A stretch of 64,000 nt of DNA from Pithys albifrons albifrons. Lineage: Eukaryota > Chordata > Aves > Passeriformes > Thamnophilidae. The number at the start of each line of letters is the position of its first letter. The stretch's first letter is position 1. The notes beneath the pieces were generated by a model. The model saw nothing but the letters and a program-made list of their open reading frames with translations. It ran no database searches and was not told the DNA's origin. The stretch lies in NCBI RefSeq assembly GCF_047495875.1, contig NC_092486.1, forward strand, positions 806,001 through 870,000. Direction: 5' to 3'. The translations under genes and the position numbers were made by a program. Below, in pieces: positions 32,305 to 44,000 of the stretch.

Positions 32305-32452
32305 GCCCTGGAATGTTCAGGATCAGGCTGGATGGGCCCTGGAGCAACCTGGGCCAGTGAAAATTCCCTGCCCACAACAGGGGGTTGGAACAAGACCATC
32401 TCTAAGGCCCCTTCCAACCCAAAGCATTCCATGATTCTCTAAATCCACCTTC
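32305..32452 (+). mobile_element. CR1 LINE 3' end
   Basis: GGCTGGATGGGCCCTGGAGCAACCTGGGCCAGTG leads to CATCTCTAAGGCCCCTTCCAACCCAAAGCATTCCATGATTCT, a typical CR1 3' terminus. Confidence 0.88.
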
Positions 32453-34899
32453 ACAACTTGCAAATACTCTTACCCCTCTCTCTCCCTCCCTCTGTGCTTT
32501 CCAGGAAGTTTAACAAACTTCCCTGCAGGACAGCAGCCCTTTCCCCACCCAGCCTTCCTCTCCAGGATGAGCACAGGCCTGGAAGCTCAGCCTTTCCCTG
32601 CACTCTGGAGGGAAGCAGGACCAAAGCTGGGCAGGGAAGAGGCAGAGCTGCTGCTGCTCTCCCAGCCTGGCAGCCTCTGGATGGAACCACTTTGCCCTCC
32701 AGTGCCCACACCCAGCACTTACACCCTGCAGAAGGGCCCAGATCTGCCTCAGAGCAAGGGCTGCCCCACAGCCTTGGGGGGGTTTGAGCACAAAAGGGTC
32801 CCAGCAGAGGAGCAGGAGACTAAAGACCCTCTGGGAGAACTTCTTAATATAAACAGAGCACACTTTGGGAATATTCATCAACACTGTCACCTCTGCCTGT
32901 GCCCCAACAGTGCCCACAAGGGGGTTTGGCAGGTGGTGGCAAGGGCAGGACAACCCTGGAAACCCTGAAAAGCACCAGCTGGTGTGACCCCACAGGGCAA
33001 AACACCCCCACACCTATTCCCATGGATGCTCCTGGCACTGCCCCCACTTTGCCCCCCTGAACTGAGCCAAGATGTGATGAAACAACCCAAACATCCTCCC
33101 TGGGCAAAGCGAGGTGGAAGCACCTTCATCCTCCTCTCCAGGCTGCAAAGGAAGGGCTTGGACCAATATTGTCTCAGCTGACAGAAAATAAATGAAGCTG
33201 GGAAGGAACAGAGCCCACAGGCAGCCCAGGGAGGTCTCTGTGGGCACCCCTGGCATTCCCCAGTCCTGCCCTGGCTCAGTGCCCCACACTGAAAATGCCC
33301 TGTGGACACCCCCCTTCCCTCCTCTGGGCTCCCCATCAAATTCCTGCCCCGTGGGGCTGAAGCCAAACCCACCCCAGAGCCCCCAGAGAGGCAGGAGCTG
33401 CTCAGTGTATTCACACACACACATGAGCTCTGCACAGAGCCAGAACAGGGAGGGGAAACTCTGAATTTGGGGTGTTTTCAGGTGGTTTCTTTTCAGTCCA
33501 GGTCTCACCTGGGGGGGCTGTGCCTCAGTGTGTGCCAGCAGTGCTTGAAACCCCCATTTCTGTCCCAGCTCTCCCTGTCCCTCATCCCCCAGGGTAAAAC
33601 AAGGTAAAGGTTCTCTCTCCCATGCACAAACTATGGAAAGAAGGAAAATCAGAGTCACTGGTGCTTGGGAATGTTGCATAAGGTGTAAATGGGGGAGTTT
33701 GCACTATCTGAGCACAGAGAAAAAAAGGAAGAAAGTTTTACAATCTCTAGGGCTCTCCTTTTTAAATAATAAAAAGTATGACAAAATAAAGGGAAATACT
33801 TCAATAAAACCTGCAGTACAAACTATTTGTGACAAGATTCAGTGAGCAAAGCAGGACAGAAGCCTGCAGAGAAATGAGCCCAACCTGAAATGCAACACAG
33901 ACCGTGGGGAATCAGCAGCACAACATCTACAACTCAAGTTTAACACAGACATGATCCCTGAAAGAAAACACAACACAACAACCAGTGCAGCCCCAGCAGA
34001 GCTGGAGCCCAACCAGCAACAAAACAGGCTGGAAACTGCTCCCCAAATCACCCAAAATAACCAAGTGTGGCCTTTCCAACCGTTGGGGAATGGAAAAATG
34101 TGGTTCTCAAAGGGGGAAAACAAACCAAGGTATTTAAAGGTTGTTCTTACTTGGCAGGAGTTACTCAATGAAGCTTCAAGGTCCTTTAAAACTTATTTTT
34201 GAAGCAATCTGAGGCTCCCACCTGCAGCTCCCAGTCCTTGGCTCCCTGTCCCCAGTGTGTCCCTGGTTATAAAAACCTCATTTGCCAAAATCTCAGCCCC
34301 CAAGGGGGGAATGGGAGTGGCACTGCCAGGACCAGCAGGAGGGGAAGCTGCAGGGCCTGGCAGGGCAGGGCCCACAGGGCTGGGCTGGGACAGGATCCTC
34401 TTCCAATCACCTGAGAAGGGCAGGGAGATTCCCACAGCTTTGTGGAAAACTCCCCCTGCACTCCCAGGTGCCCCTGGAGAGAGGGATGGTCCCCAGAGCT
34501 GCCACCAGCCTGGCACAGGGGAGGGCACAGAGTCACCTCCCTGCCAGCCCCCCATGGACAACGCTCTGCATTCCCTGCCAAACCCACCCCAGGGAAAGCT
34601 CAGCCCTGCCCAAACACCTCCCAGAGGCTCAGGACAGCCCCTGGGGACAGTGCCACCCTCCTGCCTCACCCAAACTTCCAATCCTTCACTCCTCCTCAGC
34701 TCCAAACTCAACATCTGCTCGTTTGAACCAAAGCTCTATAAATAATCATTTAAAAAAAAACAAACCACAAATGCAAACATTTACCAAGAAAGGAAGAAAA
34801 GTTACAGTGAAATGAGGCCTTGTTATTGTCTCAGCTCAGGCAAGCCAGGGGTTCCCTCTTGGAGGCCTGTCTGTGCCCAGTCCTGTGCCACCCTCGGGG

Positions 34900-35017
34900 T
34901 TACTCCTGCAGGATGCCTCTGTCAACCAGGTGTGCTTTGAGGGTGTTGAAGATGTGCAGCTGCTGGTCTGGCCTCAGGGTCAGGAACTGCTGGATCAGTT
35001 TGCTTGGGTTGGGACCT
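34900..35017 (-). CDS. CDS2: CDS2 last coding exon with stop
   Basis: [20 protein letters not shown] then [18 protein letters not shown] and TAA. The acceptor is GTGTTTCAG. The C-terminus is a few residues different from, and slightly shorter than, what I recall for mammalian CDS2. Confidence 0.96.
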
Positions 35018-38000
35018 CTGAAACACAAGGACATCCTGGTCAGTGAGCCCATGGTGGCATCTCAGCAGGATTGGGGCTCAGGGGCAGCTCCAGCAAAGCT
35101 CTCCATTCCTTCTGCTTCACTCCAAGTGGGATGCAGAGATCTTTGCAAAACCCTGAACACAAACCAACACCCCAAATCCAGCCTGTTTGAAGAGGACTGA
35201 ACATCCTCTCAGCTGATGCTCCCTCTCAGAAATGAAAGCAGGCAGTTCCTCAGCTCCTTCAGATACCTTTTATGCACCTACAGGTTTATGGACCTACAGG
35301 TTTTGAAAATCACAGAATCCCAGACCATTCTGAGTGGGAAGGACCCCCAAGAACCATCGAGTCCAACTCTTCAGTCAATGGCCCACAGAGGGGATTGAAC
35401 CCCTGACCTTGGCATTGCAACAGCCAAGTTTTAACCAACTGAGCTGACTGGTTTTCTTCTGGCCTTGGCTACACAATGCTTGGCCATGCCATGAAATTGG
35501 ACTCTCCTGCTTGTTTGGCTCTGGAAACCCCACCCAGCATCCCCAGGGATGCAGGAGGAGGAGTTCCAGTGGAATAAAGGGGAATGAGGGGTGTGTTTCC
35601 AGCTCTGCATGACCCCACTGAAGGACCCTTCCCTTCTTCAAGCCTTTGATTGGTGTCTTGTGTTTCCAGGTGCCAACCAAGGGGGAAGGTGCCCCCGTGC
35701 CCTGCCCTGGCAGCCCCCAGCACACACACCTGATGAAGCTGGCAATGTACACGTTGACAAAGGTGGCCATCAGGTACTGGCAGTCGAAGCGGTCCATGAT
35801 CCCTCCGTGCCCGGGGATGGTGTTGGCAAAGTCCTGGGCAAAGCAGAGATGGCACTGAGCAGCTCCAAACACCTGGCACTTGCTTTCTGACACCCACCCC
35901 TTTGCTTCAGCTCCTCCCAGAAGGCAAAGGCAGACTAAGATATTTTGTTTAATCTCTCCCTGGTTTGAGAAGTTTCCCCTTTATGAAGCTGCTGGTGCCT
36001 GAGGGACAGTGAGGCTGAACTGTCACCAGAGGTCAGGCAGGGCTGGTGTTTATCTTAAGATGCCTTTCAAGGCATCTTACACTGATCACAGGCTGTTTAT
36101 ACATCAAACCAGCCTGCTGACATCAAGGGAAGCCTCAGATTGCAAAATTTCCTGGCTGGACCTTCAACTTCTGCACCACAGCAGGGTTAGAACACCAGAG
36201 TTGAAATTTGAAGGTCTCTCCACATTCAGTCAAAAAAAAACCCCAGATCCTGCTGTGGCATCTGTGACTGCACAACCTCCCTCCTTCCCAGAGCACCCAT
36301 CCTGATCTCCTCCCTGGAGCTCTGACTGAACAACCCCTCCTTTCCCCTTCCTTCCCCTTCCCCTTCCTTCCCCTTCCCCTTCCTTCCCCTTCCCTTCCCC
36401 TCCCCTCCCCTCCCCTCCCCTCCCCTCCCCTTCCCTTCCCTTCCCTTCCCTTCCCTTCCCTTCCCTTCCCTTCCCTTCCCTTCCCTTCCCTTCCCTTCCC
36501 TTCCCTTCCCTTCCCTTCCCTTCCCTTCCCTTCCCAAACCTTCCCAAACCTTCCCAAACCTTCCCAAACCTTCCCAAACCTTCCCAAACCTTCCCTTCCC
36601 AAACCTTCCCTTCCCAAACCTTCCCTTCCCTTCCCTTCCCAAACCTTCCCTTCCCTTCCCTTCCCAAACCTTCCCTTCCCTTCCCTTCCCAAACCTTCCC
36701 TTCCCTTCCCTTCCCAAACCTTCCCTTCCCTTCCCAAACCTTCCCTTCCCAAACCTTCCCTTCCCAAACCTTCCCTTCCCAAACCTTCCCTTCCCAAACC
36801 TTCCCTTCCCAAACCTTCCCTTCCCAAACCTTCCCTTCCCAAACCTTCCCTTCCCTTCCCAAACCTTCCCTTCCCAAACCTTCCCTTCCCAAACCTTCCC
36901 TTCCCTTCCCAAACCTTCCCTTCCCTTCCCAAACCTTCCCTTCCCTTCCCAAACCTTCCCTTCCCAAACCTTCCCTTCCCAAACCTTCCCTTCCCAAACC
37001 TTCCCTTCCCAAACCTTCCCTTCCCTTCCCAAACCTTCTCAGACCTTCCCTTCCCTTCCCTTCCCAAACCTTCCCTTCCCAAACCTTCTCAGACCTTCCC
37101 TTCCCAAACCTTCCCTTCCCTTCCCAAACCTTCTCAGACCTTCCCTTCCCCCGATTCTGCTTCTCCCTGGAGCTCTGGGATTGCTCCCAAGGGCAGGAAC
37201 CTTCCAGTGCCCCCTTCCCAGGATGGAACTGCCCCTCCCCATCCTCACCTTGATTTTGAAGGCCCTCTTGAAGCCACTGGCAAAGAAGCCCCCGAAGGGG
37301 CCGATGAGGGAGGCGAAGGTGGAGAGGGCGATGCTGTGGATTTGGAAGGGATACATCCGGACAGTCTTCTGCAGGGAAACGGGGCAGGGAGGGGTTTGCA
37401 CTGGGAGCAGCACTGGCAGGGAGAGCTGCCCCTCCTTCCCTGCTCCCCAGGCTGCAGCTCAGTTGGTTTTCTAGTGGGTTAATGCCCCCCCTGGGGCTGC
37501 CAACCAACACAAACCACCACCACACTCCCCCTTTGTTCCAGATGTACCATCACCCCCTGCCACGTTCCTCCACAGCCCAACGAAACAACCCCCTGCCCTC
37601 CCTCCCTAGGGCTCCTACCCCAGTAAATAAGAGGAGATAAAGAGGAAATGCATACCCAGCCCACCACAGACTGCAGCACCAGGGGGATGTTGTACTCCTG
37701 CAGCTGGAAGAGCTCGGAGGGCTCACAGTCCACCGTGAAGCTGTTGGTGTCGTTGTTGAACTCCACGGGGCAGGTGAAGCAGCGGTACCCAGACATGACA
37801 TAGGACAGCTCCAGGGGCACAGAGGGCATGGCAAACAGGGTTAATGCAGGCCTGGGGCACTGGGGCACAGCTCATCTCCCAGAGAGAGGCCACACAAGGA
37901 GAGGGGCAGAGGAGGAGCCACGCTGCAGCTCCCCTAAGGAGATTACTGTCCTGAGCAGCACTAATTGGCTGGAGGCAGAGCAGGAGCAGCTGCTGAGCAA

Positions 38001-41000
38001 GGAGGGCCCAGAGCTGGGCCAGGCTGCACCCCAGGGCTCAGGGACAGCACCAGGCAGCCAGAGATGGGCACAGCACAGGTCAGCATGCTCAGAATTCCCC
38101 ACACAGCCCTTGGGATGATGCACAGCACCCACCCAGCAGCAGCAGAGGGGAATGTCCCCTGTAAGGAACATGTCACAGGGTTTAGCAGGGAGTGAAAACC
38201 TCCTGCAGTGCCTGCACACAGACCTGGAGAAGTTCAGCAAGGAAAAGGGGAAGGCTCTGGCAAGAGCTGGCAGACATTAAAGCCTGACTGCAGTTTTTAG
38301 ACCCCCTGTGAAGGGAAAAGGTCAGGGGAAAAGCACCAACTTACCAACCATCCAAACAACACAGTGGAAAAGAATCCTCCAATAAAGCCCTCCCAGGTCT
38401 TCTTTGGGGAGAGCTGCCCAAGAGGGAGAGAGGGAGAGAGAAGGTCATTATTCACACACCTCTGCAGCCCCTCCTGCCTTGGGAACTGCTGAGGCCAACA
38501 ACAAGTGGTGCCACCACCACCACCCACAGCCAAGGGTTTGGTGAGATGTGACACCAACACCTCGGTCTGAAACTGTCCTTTGCTCACAGTTCATCTCCAA
38601 AGCCCTTTCCAAGATGGATAATTAATTTTGGAGCCTCCCAGGCCAGGTTTGATTTGGAGCAGTGCTCCAGCCCCCCAGGAGCCCAAAGCCTGTCCTGTCC
38701 CCAGAGTGTCACAGACCTTGATGAGGGGTGTGCGGCCGAAGAAGAACCCGAACATGTAGGCCATGATGTCGTTGCAGATGACACAGGAAATGGGCACGAT
38801 GAACCTGCAGCACAGGGAGCAAACCATTGGTGGGTGCCAACACCAGCCAGCCCCAAGGCTTGGGGAGCAGCTGCCACCACGGGAAGGGTCATCACATCAA
38901 CATCTCCTTCCTCAAGGCCATGCAAGGAGCACCCACTTGGAGCTCCAAAGGAAGTCTGGGGGTTGGTCTCATGCTCTGGACTGAGAAGTGGGTTGTGTAC
39001 CCAAAACTGCTGGTTTTAAGCCCATTTTCTTTAGCTGTTGGACACCCACCTCCCCACCCCACCCCATCCCAGTGTAAGCAGGAGGCTCCCAGAGTGCTCT
39101 GGGCTGGCTGTGACACACAGAGACCTAAACTAGTTCCTGGCCCTGCTGGTGTTGGCAGGACCACCAGAGAGGACCACCAGAGAGGACCACCAGAGAGGAC
39201 CACCAGAGAGGAGCAACAGAGAGGAGCACCAAAAGGCTTCCCTGTCCTCAGCAGCTGCAGGGGGTGGGAGGCTCCACCTCCTTCCTTCCCCAGACTAAAA
39301 ATTGAGTATTAAGGTTAAAAACCACCACAGAGAACCACTAAAGAGGCTTCCCCTGTGCCCAGCAGCTGCCAGGGATGGGAGGCTCCACCTCTCTCCTTCT
39401 CCAGCACAGCCCCAAATCCAGCAGCACTTTCCCATCCCTTGGAAGACAAAGCATCTCCCCAGGCCTGGCACCACCTGAAAGGTCCCCACACCCCACAGGG
39501 ATTTTCAGGTGCTTCTTTGCAACATCTCTGTGTGCCTCAAGTGACACAAAGCAAGTCCTGAGTCCACCCTGGGATCACCCAAGCTCTGGCTGGTCTGTTC
39601 TGGACAGGTTGGGCCCTCCCAGGCAGCACCTTCTCCTTGGCCATTTGCTTTGGTAAAAGAACAGACTCCAAATTGAGTGGGAAGGTTAAAGAAAAGGATT
39701 AGATATCAGGAGGAAATGAGGAGCTGGCACAGCACTGGCACAGGGTGCCCAGAGAAGCTGCCCCATCTCTAGAAGTGTCCCAGGCCAGGTCGGAGCACTC
39801 TGGGTTGGTGGGAGGTGCTCACGGCAAGGGGTGGAATGAGACAAACTTTAAGGTCCCTCCCAACCCAACCCAGTGTGGGATTCTGTGCTTTAGACCCTGA
39901 GCTGCTGCTGTGGGGCAGGTGCCCCCCATGCTGAGCTGTCTGGTGTCTCCAGGGCATTCCCAGTTTGTCCCAGTGTGGGGGTGACCAAAGCTGGGCATTC
40001 CAAACCCTCTGGGCCATTGCCCAGCAACTGTTCCCAAGGGCCCATTGGCAGCAGCTGCCCAGGGCACAGCTGAGCCCTCAGGCTGGGAGCTGGCTGGGAA
40101 AGAAGCCTGGCAGAGGAGCTGGGAGAACTGCCCTGCAGGGACTCCTTGGCACCTCCACACCCACCTGAGGGCTCAGCTCTGCTCAGGGGCCAGCAACGAG
40201 TCCAAAATCCCCCCTGAGTGCCAGAGTCAGATCCCCCAGGCTGGAACTCCCTGCCCTGGGGGAGGCACTGGGGGCTCCCACCCAAACCTCAGGGGAGACA
40301 ATCTTGGCCTTTGGGCACCTCTGGCACCACTCCTGGCATCCAGAGCAGGAGCAGACCCTGCACAGGAGGAGCCCCCCACTCTCCCCCAGACTCTGCCATC
40401 ATCTGCACCAACAGCTTTGTCCCCTCCTTTGCCTTTGGCCTCGGGGGAACCACGTGGGGCTCAGCACAGGGGCCACCAAACCCCCCTGTGTTTGTGCCCC
40501 AGGGGGTTGGGTTAGACTGCTGGGCTTGGGGGTTAAACCCAATTGCTCTTTGTGCCACTGCATTGATTGCAATGTTGGTATTAAATTGTAACTCTGACTT
40601 AGAATCTCTCTTGTGTTGGGTTCGTTTCTCCTGCAGGGTCACCTTTAACCAGCACAGCTGGTCCATTCAGGGCCCTAGAAGGAAACCTGCTCTCATGGAA
40701 GGTGTCCCTGCCCAGGGACCTGGGGGAGCTTCAGAGCCCCTTTCAACCCAGAAATCCTGGGGCTGTTTGGAGACACAGCCAGCTGGTTCAGGCTGCAGGA
40801 AGCAGAGCAGACTCACCAGATCATGCCCTCAAACAGGTTGTGAATGATGAGGTGGGACTGGGTGACCACGATGAGCAACGTCACGTGGGTCCATCCGAAC
40901 TGCAAGAGAGGAGGATGGCATGGACTGGAGTCCAGCCTGCCCAGGGACACTGCCCTGCTGGGGGGCACAGCCCAGGGGCTCAGAAAGGGCAGGGCACAGG

Positions 41001-44000
41001 AATTCATGGGCAAGTTCTGCAGTTGGGACTTCACTGGGAGCTTCTGCTGGAGCACTGCCCCTCATCCCACTCCACTCCACACCCCTTCACTGGGAGCTTC
41101 TGCTGGAGCACTGCCCCTCATCCCACCCCACTCCACTCCCCTTCACTGGAAGTTCTGCTGGAAGTTCTGCTGGAGCACTGCCCCTCATCCCACCCCACTC
41201 CACTCCCCTTCACTGGAAGTTCTGCTGGAAGTTCTGCTGGAGCACTGCCCCTCATCCCACCCCTCTCCACCCCCTCCCTCAGCTCTCTGGCTGTGTGAGA
41301 GGAGCAGGACACTGAAGATCCCTCTGTGCTGAATATTTTGGAAAGCCAAACTGGCTGTGGCAATGGGCAGCCAGGAGAAACACCTCCCTGGGGTTTGGGA
41401 AGAGGGGCCAAGGCCAGTGTGCCCCCAGGAGCTCTGTGCAGCCCTCTGAGCTGGCAGGAGGTTTCCTCAGAGCATCCACAGTGCAGAGGGAAGAGAATTG
41501 ATGTTTGAGGGGGGATTCTGTCAGTCAGACCCTCAAAACAAACCTGCTCTGACATCCCTCTGCCCCCAGTGCAGGGCACACCAGCACAGGGGCACCTGCT
41601 GGCACACCCCAAACGGCCTGGCTGAGCCCTTCTGGCTCCAGCTGGGGCAGCCAGGCCAAGCTTAACCCATCAGAGCTGAGTTTAACCCACCAGGGCAGAG
41701 TTTAACCCACCAGGGCCGAGTTCAACCCACCAGGGCTGAGTTTAACCCACCAGGGCTGAGTTCAACCCACCAGGGCTGAGTTTATCCCACCAGGACTCAG
41801 TTTAACCCACCAGGACTCAGTTTAACCCACCAGGCCCAAGTTTATCCCACCAGGACTCAGTTTAACCCACCAGGACATGGTTTAACCCACCAGGACATGG
41901 TTTAACCCACCAGGACATGGTTAACCCACCAGGACATGGTTTAACCCACCAGGACATGGTTTAACCCACCAGGACATGGTTAACCCACCAGGACATGGTT
42001 AACCCACCAGGGCTGAGTTTAACCCACCAGGACTCAGTTTAACCAACCAGGCCCTGAGTTTAACCCACCAGGCCCAAGTTTATCCCACCAGGACTCAGTT
42101 TAACCCACCAGGGCTGAGTTTAACCCACCAGGGCTGAGTTTAACCCACCAGGACTGAGTTTAACCCACCAGGCCCCCAATTTAACATTACCAGGCCCTGA
42201 ATTTAACCCTAACACTCCCTGAATTTAACACACTAGGCCCCAAATTTAAACTTTTCAGGCCCTCAATTTAGGAATTTAACCCACCAGCCCCTGAATTTAA
42301 GAATTCAAACCCCCAGCCCCTGATCTGAACCCCCCAGCCCCCCATTTGAAACCCCCAGCCCCTGATCTGAACCCCCCAGCCCCCCATTTGAAACCCCCAG
42401 CCCCCCATTTGAACCCCCAGCCCCCCATTTGAAACCCCCAGCCCCCCATTTGAACCCCCCAGCCCCCCATTTGAACCCACCAGCCCCCGATCTGAACCCC
42501 CCAGCCCCCCATTTGAACCCCCCAGCCCCCCATTTGAACCCCCCAGCTCCTGATCTGAACCCCCCAGCCCCCCATTTGAAACCCCCAGCCCCCCATTTGA
42601 ACCCCCAGCCCCCCATTTGAAACCCCAGCCCCCCATTTGAACCCCCAGCCCCCCATTTGAAACCCCCAGCCCCCCATTTGAACCCCCAGCCCCTCATTTG
42701 AACCCCCCAGCCCCCCATTGGAACCCACCATGTAGAACTGGAGCCGATAGTGTTTCTTCACCAGACTCAGCACAAACATGCAGAACCCTGAGGGGACACA
42801 AAGGACAGTGAAAATTGGGATGAACCTCCAACAGCCAGCAGGGATTTTATCCCTTGACACTCCCCAGCTGCTTGAGATTCCACCTGCATAAAGAGCAATG
42901 TGGGGCAGGGAAAGGCACTCTGTTGGAACACACCCCACTGCCTACAAGGACCACTTGGAGAGATCAACAATCTGGTTGTCCCATAAAGATCATGGAGGGT
43001 TTTTCCTACACAGGAGATTTGCCACCACTCTCCCCCTGCAGCCAAGTTACAGCATGGCCCAGTTACAGCTGCTGGGACCAGTTTGGCACTGTGTGGGTGT
43101 GACCAAAGCTGTGGGTTCTACACCCTCTGTGCCATTTCTGAAGGACTGTCAGTAATGGATCGTTGGCAGCAGCTGCCCAGGGCACAGCTGGCACCTCAGG
43201 GCACACCTGGCACCTCAGGGCACACCTGGCACCTCAGGGCACAGGATGAGTGTCACAGACCCTGTGGGACAGGGGAGTGTCCCAAGGTGGGTGTCACAGA
43301 CCCTGTGGGACAGGGGAGTGTCCCAAGGTGGGTGTTAAAGGGCCCTGTGAGACAGGGGAGTGTCCCAAGGTGGGTGTTAAAGGGCCCTGTGGGACAGGGG
43401 AGTGTCCCAAGGTGGGTGTCACAGACCCTGTGGGACAGGGGAGTGTCCCAAGGTGGGTGTTAAAGGGCCCTGTGAGACAGGGGAGTGTCCCAAGGTGGGT
43501 GTTAAAGGGCCCTGTGGGACAGGGGAGTGTCCCAAGGTGGGTGTCACAGACCCTGTGGGACAGGGGAGTGTCCCAGGGTGGGTGTCACAGGGCTCTGTGG
43601 GACAGGGGAGTGTCCCAAGGTGGGTGTCACAGGGCCCTGTGGGACAGGGGAGTGTCCCAAGGTGGGTGTCACAGACCCTGTGGGACAGGGGAATGTCCCA
43701 AGGTGGGTGTCACAGACCCTGTGGGACAGGGGAGTGTCCCAGGGTGGGTGTCACAGACCCTGTGGGACAGGGGAGTGTCCCAGGGTGGGTGTCACAGGGC
43801 TCTGTGGGACAGGGGAGTGTCCCAAGGTGGGTGTCACAGGGCTCTGTGGGACAGGGGAGTGTCCCAGGGTGGGTGTCACAGACCCTGTGGGACAGGGGAG
43901 TGTCCCAGGGTGGGTGTCACAGGGCTCTGTGGGACAGGGGAGTGTCCCAAGGTGGGTGTCACAGGGCCCTGTGGGACAGGGGAGTGTCCCAAGGTGGGTG

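Larger units (their letters stand above)
31055..34899 (-). other. CDS2: Probable CDS2 3' untranslated region
   Basis: The minus-strand stop codon TAA is at 34902-34900. Downstream there is AU-rich DNA (34735-34770 and 33715-33840) and finally a run with TATTTATATACTGTATG and AAATAAATATAAG, with AATAAA at 31079-31074. That gives a 3' UTR of about 3.85 kb, consistent with the long 3' UTRs known for vertebrate CDS2. A more distal signal exists at 27695-27690. A CR1 fragment (32305-32450) lies inside. No splice sites were assigned. Confidence 0.55.

Noticed and set aside
35375..35452. A tRNA gene on the minus strand
   Set aside because: Only the left-hand tRNA-like part with A and B boxes is present, the anticodon arm is degraded and a CR1 tail follows, so it is a SINE head.
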